64,000 nucleotides of DNA from Thioalkalivibrio sp. ALJ7 (GTDB lineage: Bacteria; Pseudomonadota; Gammaproteobacteria; Ectothiorhodospirales; Ectothiorhodospiraceae), in NCBI RefSeq assembly GCF_000376865.1, contig NZ_AQXQ01000007.1, forward strand, positions 1 to 64,000, read 5' to 3'. Every line of letters starts with the position of its first letter. The first letter of the stretch is position 1. A program made the translations under genes and the position numbers. Of the stretch, positions 56,579 through 64,000 are shown one piece after another. A model generated the notes under the pieces. The model was not told the DNA's origin. It saw only the letters and a list, made by a program, of their open reading frames with translations, and made no database searches.

Positions 56579-57169
56579 ATGCAGCGCATCCGTATCCGCC
56601 TCGGCATCGTGCTGGCCACCCTGCTTGTTACCCTTTCTTTGTCAGGAGCCCTCATGGCCGATACCCACCCGCAGGTCGCAATCGAAACCAACCATGGCCG
56701 CATCGTGCTGGAGCTGAATGCCGACGCCGCCCCGGAAACGGTCGCCAACTTCCTCTCCTATGTGGATGACGGCTTCTACGACGGCACCATCTTCCATCGC
56801 GTAATCCCCGGCTTCATGGTCCAGGGCGGCGGCTTCGACAAGGACATGAACCAGAAGTCCTCCGGCGAGCCGATTCGCAACGAGGCTGACAACGGCCTGA
56901 AGAACGAGGTCGGTGCGATCTCCATGGCCCGCACCCAGGATCCGCACTCGGCGACCGCGCAGTTCTTCATCAACGTGAACGACAACGACTTCCTCAACCA
57001 CACCGCGCCAAACGCCCAGGGCTGGGGCTACGCCGTGTTCGGCAAGGTCGCCGAAGGCATGGATGTCGTGCGCGAAATCGAGGGCGTTCAAACCGGTCGC
57101 GCCGGAATGCACCAGGACGTCCCCCAGGAACCCGTCGTAATGGAAAGCGTCAAGCGCGTCGAGGACTGA
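56579..57169 (+). CDS. ppiA: Periplasmic peptidyl-prolyl cis-trans isomerase (cyclophilin)
   Basis: A 196-aa cyclophilin with a signal peptide ([22 protein letters not shown]). The active site is [15 protein letters not shown], followed by [37 protein letters not shown]. It speeds proline isomerisation of exported proteins. Strong GGAGG site before the ATG at 56579. lpxH follows 7 bp downstream, so the two form an operon. Confidence 0.9.
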   Translation: MQRIRIRLGIVLATLLVTLSLSGALMADTHPQVAIETNHGRIVLELNADAAPETVANFLSYVDDGFYDGTIFHRVIPGFMVQGGGFDKDMNQKSSGEPIRNEADNGLKNEVGAISMARTQDPHSATAQFFINVNDNDFLNHTAPNAQGWGYAVFGKVAEGMDVVREIEGVQTGRAGMHQDVPQEPVVMESVKRVED

Positions 57170-57176
57170 CTCACCC

Positions 57177-57932
57177 GTGGGTGCCCACGCACCGGCACTG
57201 GTCATATCTGACCTGCACCTGGATCGCGAGCCCGGCCCTCTGCTGGACGCCGTGCTCGCCTTCCTTAAGGGGCCCGTGCGCAACGCCTCGGCGCTCTACA
57301 TCCTGGGCGACCTGTTCGAATACTGGGTCGGCGATGACGCCGGCTTCCCGGCCGCCGAACAACTCGCCGAAGCCCTGCAGACACTCGAGATCCCGGTGGC
57401 CTTCATCCATGGCAACCGGGATTTTCTCGTGGGCCCGGACTATGCCGCGCGCGCCGGGATGCAGCTGGCGCCCGAGCCGCTGCATGCGGCCCTGCCCTGC
57501 GGGCCCGCCGTGCTGCTGCATGGCGATTCCCTGTGCACCGACGACACCGAGCACATGGCCTTTCGCCAGCAGGTGCGCAGCGGGGAATGGCAGCGCGGAT
57601 TCCTGGCCCATCCACTGGAGGAGCGCATACGGCAGGCGGAGTCCATGCGCGCCACGAGCCGTGACAGCAGCCGGATGAAGGCCGACGCGATCATGGACGT
57701 GAATGCCGGCGCCGTGGCGGACACCTTCCGCGATGCCGATGTCCCGCTGATGATCCATGGCCACACCCACCGCCCCGCGATCCACGACCTGACGGTCGAC
57801 AGCCAGCCCCGCCAGCGCTGCGTCCTCCCGGCCTGGGACGAGCACCCGGGCTATCTGGAGGTCGCGGCGACCGGTCCCGTCCTGCGCGAGCTGGACGGCT
57901 CGCCCTACCCCGCGCACCTGCTGCACGCCTGA
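57177..57932 (+). CDS. lpxH: UDP-2,3-diacylglucosamine pyrophosphatase LpxH
   Basis: Calcineurin-like metallophosphoesterase that makes lipid X in lipid A synthesis. The 251-aa protein starts from a GTG at 57177 (MGAHAPALVISDLHLD). Metal motifs are SDLHLD, LGDLFEYWVGDD, HGNRDF, LLHGDSLCTDD and IHGHTHRP. Length matches the family. Downstream of the cyclophilin with a 7-bp gap, the arrangement common in gammaproteobacteria. Confidence 0.95.
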   Translation: MGAHAPALVISDLHLDREPGPLLDAVLAFLKGPVRNASALYILGDLFEYWVGDDAGFPAAEQLAEALQTLEIPVAFIHGNRDFLVGPDYAARAGMQLAPEPLHAALPCGPAVLLHGDSLCTDDTEHMAFRQQVRSGEWQRGFLAHPLEERIRQAESMRATSRDSSRMKADAIMDVNAGAVADTFRDADVPLMIHGHTHRPAIHDLTVDSQPRQRCVLPAWDEHPGYLEVAATGPVLRELDGSPYPAHLLHA

Positions 57933-58024
57933 ACCACCTCCTTCGCGCTGTTGCCCGGCTCGCTCCGGTTCGTCGTCGGTGTTTCCGGCGGATTCGTTCG
58001 ACCGCCTGCCTTGATGTGACTGGG

Positions 58025-58742
58025 CCTGGTTCTGCATCCGGTGTTTACGGTGGCTCCGGTCCACATACTGCCAAGCGCTGACTCGCCAGCGCGCCCCGAG
58101 TGACTTCTTTGCTCGTGCAAAGAAGTCACCAAGAAACACGCCCGACTGCCGCGACCCCGGCCCGCTGCGCGGGCCGGGGTTTCCCTCGCTCCGAGGCTTT
58201 TCGCGGGCGGCGCTGAACTCGCTGCGCCTGCGGCTTCGCTCAGACATCCAGCGCCTTTTTCCCCGCGAAAACCCTCTCCACTCGGCGCGACGACAACGGG
58301 GAGGCAGGTCCAAACAACGGCTATCCCAGCGATATAGCCAGTGGATAAAGACTGGGTCTTCGTACATCTTGGGCACGCTCGGCCTTGGGCCGTTGCGTGC
58401 CGCGCCCGCGTAGCGGGCGCCAGGGGGCTTTCGGACGGCAATGCCCGTCGTGGTGTCGTGGGGCTGGGATACCTTCTGTCTTGACCTACCCCTCCCGTAT
58501 GGAGCCCCTTGCGGAAGGGTTCTCGGGCCGGAAGAAGGCGCTGGATGTCTGAGCGAAGCGCAGCGTAGCGAGTTCAGCGCCGCCGGCCAGAGAGCCCTGG
58601 AGCAAGGTTCCCGGGCGAAATCCGGGTGCCCTTCTTTGGGTCCTTTCTTGGGCAAGCAAGAAAGGACCTCGGGGCGCGCTGGCGAGTCAGCGCACGGCAG
58701 TACGTGGACCGAAGGCACGTAAACACCGGAGGACGAACCAGG
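58025..58742. repeat. Long inverted repeat of about 700 bp in a gene-free gap
   Basis: The 860-bp gap between lpxH and the DUF455 gene is mostly a long imperfect inverted repeat. Examples of matched arms are CCTGGTTCTGCATCCGGTGT with GAACCAGG at the far end, GCGCTGACTCGCCAGCGCGC (58075) with its inverse near 58674, and the GCGCTGAACTCGCTGCG / CGCAGCGTAGCGAGTTCAGC pair (58210 and 58560). Arms span roughly 58025-58280 and 58510-58742, with about 230 bp between them. Frames here are not protein-like. A folded RNA or cruciform is possible. Confidence 0.75.
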
Positions 58743-58796
58743 ACCAGCCACTGCCAGGCCTGACCACAAAACGGCGCAGAGCCAATCGGCTTGATT

Positions 58797-59639
58797 CTAG
58801 GACGACGTTTCGACGGCGGCCTGGGCCTCCAGTTGCGCCATCTCGGTATCGGTGAAGCCGGCGGCACGACGCGCCTCGTGGGCGAAGGGCGGGCGTACGC
58901 GGCCCGGCATGTACTCGGCCAGCAGCTCGAGGAACAGCGGCTCGGGGTCAAGCCCGCGTGCATGGGCCAGCTCGCGGAACCAGCGCGTGCCGATCGCCAC
59001 GTGGGCGACCTCCTCGCGCTGGATGATCTCGAGAAGCGCCACGGTCGCGTGGTCGCCCGCCGCCGTCAGGCGCTCGATCATGCCCGGGGTCACATCCAGC
59101 CCGCGCGCCTCCAGCACGCGCGGCACCAGGGCCATGCGGATCATCACGTCGTGGTCGGTCGCAAGTGCGGCCTCCCACAGCCCGTTGTGGGCCGGCAGGT
59201 CGCCGTAGTCCGCCCCCAACTCGTTGAGCCGCGCGCGCAACAGGCGGAAATGTCGCGCCTCCTCGACCGCCACCTGCAGCCAGTCACTGACGAACGGCGC
59301 CGGCATGTCGCGAAAGCGATAGACGGCATCCAGCGCCAGGTTGATCGCGTTGAACTCGATATGCGCGACCGCGTGCACCAGCGCCACCCGCCCGGCCGTC
59401 GTGTGCAATCCGCGCCGCGGCAGGTCCTTCGGGTGCACCAGCACCGGCCGTTCCGGACGTCCGGGTATCTCCATACGCTCCGGACCGGAGCTGGCGACAG
59501 CCTCCCCCTCATCGGCCCACCAGGCCTGCATCAGGCCCAGCACACGCTCGCACTTGGTCTCGGGATCGCACTCGCGCAGCGCCATTTCGGCCGCACGGTA
59601 GAGATCGGGACCCCCGGGATTGTTGATCGGCTGGCTCAT
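58797..59639 (-). CDS. DUF455 family ferritin-like protein
   Basis: A 280-aa cytoplasmic protein from the ATG at 59639. Carboxylate/His metal ligands of a ferritin-like four-helix bundle appear in AHIEFNAINLALDAVYRF, EEARHFRLL and REEVAHVAIGTRWF. The DUF455 family is widespread in bacteria; a diiron hydroxylase or metal-binding role is expected but the reaction is unknown. Follows metZ on the same strand. Confidence 0.85.
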   Translation of the reverse strand: MSQPINNPGGPDLYRAAEMALRECDPETKCERVLGLMQAWWADEGEAVASSGPERMEIPGRPERPVLVHPKDLPRRGLHTTAGRVALVHAVAHIEFNAINLALDAVYRFRDMPAPFVSDWLQVAVEEARHFRLLRARLNELGADYGDLPAHNGLWEAALATDHDVMIRMALVPRVLEARGLDVTPGMIERLTAAGDHATVALLEIIQREEVAHVAIGTRWFRELAHARGLDPEPLFLELLAEYMPGRVRPPFAHEARRAAGFTDTEMAQLEAQAAVETSS

Positions 59640-59658
59640 GGCGGCCAAGGATACCCGT

Positions 59659-59790
59659 TCAGCGCTCGCCGGTCGGCATGCTGCGGCGCAGCGGGATGGA
59701 GTTGCCGATGGCCGAGAGCGAGCTGGCGGTCATCGCGATCACGCCGATCATTAGGTGCAGCAGGCCAACCGCGGCGGTGGTACTGGACAT
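59659..59790 (-). pseudogene. Short hydrophobic frame resembling the C-terminus of a P-type ATPase
   Basis: A 43-codon frame just 27 bp past the metZ stop (AVGLLHLMIGVIAMTASSLSAIGNSIPLRRS). The AMTASSLSAIGNS run resembles the last membrane helix of heavy-metal P-type ATPases, whose C-terminus usually reads AMALSSVSVV-N-ALRL. No other part of such a gene lies nearby. It is either a decayed gene end or a genuine small membrane protein. No clear ribosome binding site. Confidence 0.4.
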
Positions 59791-59816
59791 CCCCGAATGA
59801 CCCTGAAGGCGTCGCG

Positions 59817-61022
59817 TCAGAGCGCGTCCAGGCCACGGGCCAGGTCGCCCTGGATGTCGGCGATGGCTTCGAGCCCGACGGCGATACGCACCAGGCTTTC
59901 GGTGATGCCCTGGGCCTCGCGCTTGTCCGGGTCCACCCGGCCGTGAGTGGTGGTGGCCGGGTGGGTGATCGTCGTCTTGGTATCACCCAGATTCGCGGTG
60001 ATCGAGAGAAAGCGCGTGGCATCGATGACCGACCAGGCGGCCTCGCGTCCGCCCGCCACCTCGAAGCTCAGCACGCCGCCGAAGCCACTTTGCTGGCGCT
60101 TGGCGATGGCATGCTGCGGGTGGCTTTCCAGGCCCGGGTAATGGACAGCCGTAACCGCCGGCTGGGCCTGCAGCCATTGCGCCAGCGCCAGGGCATTCTC
60201 GCTGTGGGCGCGCATGCGCAGGGCCAGGGTCTCCAGCCCCTTCAGGAAGACCCAGGCATTGAACGGTGAAAGCGTTGGTCCGGCGGTGCGCAGGAACCCG
60301 TAGACGTCCTTGCCGACGCGCTCGGCATCGCCGACCACCGCGCCGCCCAGGCAACGGCCCTGGCCATCGAGGAACTTGGTCGCCGAGTGGATGATGATGT
60401 CAGCCCCGAGATCCAGCGGGCGCTGAAGGATCGGGGTGCAAAAGCAGTTGTCCACGGCCAGCAGGACATCATGGCGATGCGCGATCTCGGCTAGTGCGGC
60501 GATGTCGACCACCTCGCCCAGCGGGTTCGACGGCGTCTCGCAGAAGTACAGCCGCGTGTTTGGCTGCGTGGCCGCTTCCCAGGCCTCGAGATTCGACAGC
60601 TCGACGTAGGTCACCTCGACCCCAAAGCGCCCGAGGTAGTTGTTGAACAGCACCGTGGTGGTACCGAACACCGAGCGCGAACAGACCACGTGATCCCCGA
60701 CCTTCAGAAGCCCCATCATCGTGGCGAGGATCGCGGACATGCCCGAAGCGGTGGCCACGCACGCCTCCCCCCCCTCCAGTGCCGCCAGCCGATCCTGGAA
60801 GGTGCGCACGGTGGGGTTGGTAAAGCGCGAGTAGATGTTGCCCGGGCTCTCGCCGCCAAAACGGGCTGCGGCCTCCGCGGCCGAGCCAAACACGAAGCTG
60901 GAGGTCGGGAAGATGGCCTCGGAGTGCTCGCCCTCCGGCGTGCGCTGATAGCCATAACGGATGGCTACGGTCTGCGGGTCGTACTCGCCGGGGTTGAAGT
61001 CACTTGGGTCAAAATCGGTCAT
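59817..61022 (-). CDS. metZ: O-succinylhomoserine sulfhydrylase
   Basis: PLP-dependent enzyme that adds sulfide to O-succinylhomoserine to give homocysteine. The 401-aa protein begins [50 protein letters not shown], typical for MetZ. The PLP lysine lies in [16 protein letters not shown] near 208. The direct sulfide route suits a sulfide-rich habitat. MetB (cystathionine synthase) is the alternative; the [10 protein letters not shown] opening favours MetZ. Confidence 0.88.
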   Translation of the reverse strand: MTDFDPSDFNPGEYDPQTVAIRYGYQRTPEGEHSEAIFPTSSFVFGSAAEAAARFGGESPGNIYSRFTNPTVRTFQDRLAALEGGEACVATASGMSAILATMMGLLKVGDHVVCSRSVFGTTTVLFNNYLGRFGVEVTYVELSNLEAWEAATQPNTRLYFCETPSNPLGEVVDIAALAEIAHRHDVLLAVDNCFCTPILQRPLDLGADIIIHSATKFLDGQGRCLGGAVVGDAERVGKDVYGFLRTAGPTLSPFNAWVFLKGLETLALRMRAHSENALALAQWLQAQPAVTAVHYPGLESHPQHAIAKRQQSGFGGVLSFEVAGGREAAWSVIDATRFLSITANLGDTKTTITHPATTTHGRVDPDKREAQGITESLVRIAVGLEAIADIQGDLARGLDAL

Positions 61023-61062
61023 CGGGACATCCTGAGCTGCGCAATACCACAGTGTACCGGGC

Positions 61063-62172
61063 TCAGCCGATTAACTGCAGGCGATCCGCGACGCGCGTCA
61101 GGAGCTCGTAGCTGATGGTGCCGGCCGCGCGCGCCACCCGCTCTACGGGCAGACCCCGACCCCACAGGGTCACCCAATCTCCAACCGCCGCCGAGGGGCA
61201 GTCGGTCAGGTCCACCGCGAGCATGTCCATGGACACGCGCCCAACCAGGGGGCACAGAGTGCCGTTGACCAATACCGGCGTACCGGACGGGGCATGACGG
61301 GGATAACCATCGGCATAGCCCATCGCGACGATCCCGACCCGCCCAGGGCGCTCGGCACTCCACGTGGCCCCATAGCCAACGGTGCTACCCGGTTCCAGGG
61401 GCTGGGTCGCGACCAGGGGTGCCTGCACCGTCATCGCGGGATGCAGATCGGCATCCGGACCTTCCGGGGGTTCGACGGTCGGCACCGTCGCGGGATGGGC
61501 GCCGTACAGCATGATGCCCGGACGGGCCCAGCACTGCAGCGTCGGGTCGAGCCCATCGCCCTGCCCCCAGCCGGCGAACAATGCGGCTGAATTGGCCACA
61601 CTCGCCTGCCCCGAGCGGCCGGCTACGGCCCCTCGGAAGGCGGTCAGTTGAAGGGCGTTCTGTGGATGGTCCGGCTCGTCGGCACAGGCCAGGTGGGTCA
61701 TCCAGTGCAGCCCGTCGGCCCCATGGCCGGCAGCCTTGAGTCGGCTGGCGACGGGCTCTGCCAAATCGGGGGCAAACCCGAGCCGGTTCATACCCGTGTT
61801 CAGCTTCACCCAGACCACCGGAAGGGACACGCTCACCGTCTCGAGAAGGTCCAGCTGGGCGCCCTCGTGTACGACAGGCTGGAGATTGAACTCGGTGCAG
61901 GCTTGAAGTTCGCTTGCATCCCTTGGCCCCTGCAGCACCAGCAGCGGCCCCGGGTAGCCGGCCTTGCGCAGGACACGAGCCTCGCCGACCTGGGAGACCG
62001 CCAGACCATCACTGGCCTCCGCCAGGGCCTCGGCCGCCCACGTGAGGCCATGCCCGTAACCCTCGGCCTTGACCACGGACCACATCGGGACCGCTGGCGC
62101 GAGGTGGCGCGCCACGGACAGGTTGTGCCGGAGGGCATCGGGATGGAGCTGGATGGTGGCCGCGCGTCTCAC
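61063..62172 (-). CDS. alr: Alanine racemase
   Basis: Makes D-alanine for peptidoglycan. The 369-aa PLP enzyme has the PLP lysine in WSVVKAEGYGHG near 35 and the catalytic tyrosine in PGIMLYGAHP near 245; VGRVSMDMLAVDLTDCP near 308 is a further signature. Follows dnaB by 8 bp on the same strand, the usual rplI-dnaB-alr arrangement. Confidence 0.95.
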   Translation of the reverse strand: MRRAATIQLHPDALRHNLSVARHLAPAVPMWSVVKAEGYGHGLTWAAEALAEASDGLAVSQVGEARVLRKAGYPGPLLVLQGPRDASELQACTEFNLQPVVHEGAQLDLLETVSVSLPVVWVKLNTGMNRLGFAPDLAEPVASRLKAAGHGADGLHWMTHLACADEPDHPQNALQLTAFRGAVAGRSGQASVANSAALFAGWGQGDGLDPTLQCWARPGIMLYGAHPATVPTVEPPEGPDADLHPAMTVQAPLVATQPLEPGSTVGYGATWSAERPGRVGIVAMGYADGYPRHAPSGTPVLVNGTLCPLVGRVSMDMLAVDLTDCPSAAVGDWVTLWGRGLPVERVARAAGTISYELLTRVADRLQLIG

Positions 62173-62180
62173 GCCGTGCC

Positions 62181-63545
62181 TCAGGCCTCGTGGCCGATCT
62201 CGCCGTAGACGTCGGGAGCGTAGTTCTCGAAGCGGGTGAACTGCCCGCGGAACGTCAGGCGCACGGTCCCGATAGGGCCGTTACGCTGTTTGGCGATAAT
62301 GATCTCGGCCGTGCCCTTATCGGGCGATTCGTCGTTGTAGACCTCGTCACGGTAGACGAAGGCGATCACATCGGCGTCTTGCTCGATGGCCCCGGACTCG
62401 CGCAGGTCCGACATGACCGGACGTTTGTTGGGGCGCTGTTCCAGTGAGCGATTGAGCTGTGAAAGCGCAATCATCGGCACGCTCAACTCCTTGGCCAGGG
62501 CCTTCAGCCCGCGCGAGATCTCGGAGATCTCGTGGGCACGGCTCTCGCCGCTACCGGGAAACTGCATGAGCTGCAGATAGTCGACCACGATCAGCCCCAG
62601 GCCCTTGTGCTCGCGCATCAGACGGCGGGTCCGTGCCCGCAGCTCGGTTGGGCTGAGCGCCGGGCTGTCGTCGATGAACAGGGGCGCCTCGGACAGCATC
62701 TGCACCGCGCTGGTCAGCCGCGGCCAATCGCCATCATCCAGACGCCCCGAACGCAGCTTCTGCTGATTGATACGCCCCATGGAGGACAGCAGACGCATCG
62801 CCAGCTGTTCGCCAGGCATTTCCATGGAGAAGATCGCGACCGGGGCGGTGTTCTTCATCGCCACGTATTCGGCGATGTTCATCGCGAAACTGGTCTTGCC
62901 CATGGAAGGCCGCCCGGCGACGATCACCAAGTCCCCCGGATTCAGCCCGGACGTCAGGTTGTCGAGATCCTGATACCCGGTCGCCAGACCGGTGATCGGG
63001 TTTTTGCTCTCGTAGAGGTGCTCGATCTGATCGACGGCCGCGGTGAGCAACGGCTTCATGCCACGGAAACCCTGCGCACCCCGCGCGCCCTGCTCGGCGA
63101 TGCGGAACACCTTCTGCTCCGCTACGTCCAGCAGCTCCTTGGAGTCGCGGCCTTCGGGGGTAAACGCGGAATCGGCAATCTCGGTGCCGACCGAGATCAG
63201 CGAGCGCAGGATGGAACGCTCGCGAACGATGTCGGCATAGGCCACGATATTCGCGGCACTCGGGGTCTCGGATGCAAGACGTCCGAGGTAGGCCATGCCG
63301 CCCGCGGACTCCAGCTCGTCCATGCGGTCGAGCTGTTCCGAGACGGTCACCATGTCGAACGGGGCGTTACGATCCGCCAGCGACGACACCGCCCGAAAGA
63401 TCAGGCGGTGGTCGTGGCGATAGAAGTCTTCTGCGGTGATGCGGTCGGCCACCCGATCCCAGGCACCGTTGTCCAGCATCAGCCCCCCGAGGACCGCCTG
63501 CTCGGCCTCCTCGGAATGCGGGGGTACCCGCGGATTCGGGATCAT
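62181..63545 (-). CDS. dnaB: Replicative DNA helicase DnaB
   Basis: Hexameric 5'-3' helicase at the replication fork. The 454-aa protein has the N-terminal primase-binding domain (PPHSEEAEQAVLGGLMLDN), then the RecA-like domain with Walker A GRPSMGKTSFAMN near 206, Walker B LGLIVVDYLQLM, and the DnaB C-terminal YRDEVYNDES. No intein is present. Between rplI and alr, as in most gammaproteobacteria. Confidence 0.97.
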   Translation of the reverse strand: MIPNPRVPPHSEEAEQAVLGGLMLDNGAWDRVADRITAEDFYRHDHRLIFRAVSSLADRNAPFDMVTVSEQLDRMDELESAGGMAYLGRLASETPSAANIVAYADIVRERSILRSLISVGTEIADSAFTPEGRDSKELLDVAEQKVFRIAEQGARGAQGFRGMKPLLTAAVDQIEHLYESKNPITGLATGYQDLDNLTSGLNPGDLVIVAGRPSMGKTSFAMNIAEYVAMKNTAPVAIFSMEMPGEQLAMRLLSSMGRINQQKLRSGRLDDGDWPRLTSAVQMLSEAPLFIDDSPALSPTELRARTRRLMREHKGLGLIVVDYLQLMQFPGSGESRAHEISEISRGLKALAKELSVPMIALSQLNRSLEQRPNKRPVMSDLRESGAIEQDADVIAFVYRDEVYNDESPDKGTAEIIIAKQRNGPIGTVRLTFRGQFTRFENYAPDVYGEIGHEA

Positions 63546-63624
63546 GACCGGGCCGCTCCCGCGAACCCGCCCATGCGCCGGGTATCAGCGACCCGGTGGG
63601 GCCACCCTCCCGACATCCAGCCGA

Positions 63625-64000
63625 TCACTCTTCGCCGATCACGACGACGCGGATGTCGACGTCCACGTCCGAATGCAGGTGCAGAGTCAGCTCGAACTCC
63701 CCGGTCGTCCGCAGCGGGCCTTCCGGCATGCGCACCTCGCGCTTCTCGACTTCGGTGCCCTTGGCGGTCAGGGCATCGGCGATATCGGCCGGGCCGATGG
63801 AGCCGAACAGCTTGCCTTCGCCACCGGACTTCGCGGTGATCTCGAGCACCGTGCCATCCAGCTTTTCCTTGCGGGCTTCCGCCTCGGCCAGGGCTTCGGC
63901 GGCGGCCTTCTCCAGTTCGGCGCGGCGCGCTTCGAACTCGGCAATGTTCTCCGCGGTAGCGAACTTGGCCTTGCCCTGCGGCAGCAGGTAATTACGGGCA
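63625..64000 (-). CDS. rplI: 50S ribosomal protein bL9, C-terminal part
   Basis: The gene runs off the right edge. Read on the minus strand from the window end the frame gives [20 protein letters not shown], the rRNA-binding N-domain end of L9, then the long linker helix ([20 protein letters not shown]) and the C-terminal domain ending VVVIGEE. The missing part is about 25 residues. It precedes dnaB on the same strand. Confidence 0.95.
   Translation of the reverse strand, partial: ARNYLLPQGKAKFATAENIAEFEARRAELEKAAAEALAEAEARKEKLDGTVLEITAKSGGEGKLFGSIGPADIADALTAKGTEVEKREVRMPEGPLRTTGEFELTLHLHSDVDVDIRVVVIGEE

Noticed and set aside
57171-58769. Open frame of about 530 codons on the minus strand over lpxH and the long inverted repeat
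   Set aside because: The part over lpxH is antisense and the rest reads repeat DNA; composition is not protein-like.

Overview
The window is high-GC DNA whose gene content fits a chemolithoautotrophic, sulfur-oxidising gammaproteobacterium, most like a haloalkaliphilic member of the Ectothiorhodospiraceae such as Thioalkalivibrio. The pointers are an sHdr-LbpA sulfur-oxidation cluster, a SoxB gene, CbbQ/CbbO Rubisco-activase genes, a glycine-betaine type ABC importer and the gammaproteobacterial tRNA order Pro-Arg-His-Lys. The genus is inferred from gene content, not from any search.

Layout. 1-20.5 kb is mostly housekeeping: the end of an IS481-type element, prmB, psd, a DUF3581 gene, recQ, an Atm1-type ABC exporter, arfB, prfC, a Sel1-repeat protein, rimI, a family 4 uracil-DNA glycosylase, then pssA with a phosphatidylserine-decarboxylase-like gene that lacks the self-cleavage serine, ilvC-ilvH-ilvB, a short MutS2-like ATPase and an aldo/keto reductase. 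20.7-26.9 kb is accessory: a secreted GlcG/HbpS protein followed by a 299-bp MITE-like element that supplies part of its stop codon, then an overlapping cbbQ-cbbO-histone-deacetylase-like operon and a divergent unknown gene.

27.3-47.8 kb is the centre of interest. On the minus strand it reads rhodanese, tusA, hdrC1-hdrB1-hdrA-hyp-hdrC2-hdrB2, lbpA, dsrE-like, a second lbpA, a lipoyl-assembly set (two radical SAM proteins of LipS1/LipS2 type, an sLpl(AB)-type ligase, an FAD oxidoreductase), a FadL-type outer-membrane protein, an unknown exported protein, and a further operon holding an unknown protein, a second lipoate-ligase-like protein, a degenerate receiver domain and proV-proW-proX. The first part is the known system in which rhodanese, TusA and DsrE-like proteins pass sulfane sulfur to the sHdr complex, which oxidises it toward sulfite with lipoylated LbpA as partner. 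The lipoyl-assembly set makes and attaches the lipoyl group. Intrinsic terminators cut the cluster into segments. The FadL-to-proX extension is less described and may hold something new.

48-64 kb returns to general functions: a small unknown gene, a BepA-like protease, soxB, a glycine-zipper lipoprotein, four tRNAs, a diguanylate cyclase, folD, gltX, a periplasmic cyclophilin, lpxH, a ~700-bp long inverted repeat, a DUF455 protein, metZ, alr, dnaB and the 3' part of rplI. Several families of dispersed palindromic repeats lie in the intergenic gaps. No CRISPR array, rRNA or prophage is visible. Start codons were often moved inward from the longest open frame on the basis of ribosome binding sites and family length.
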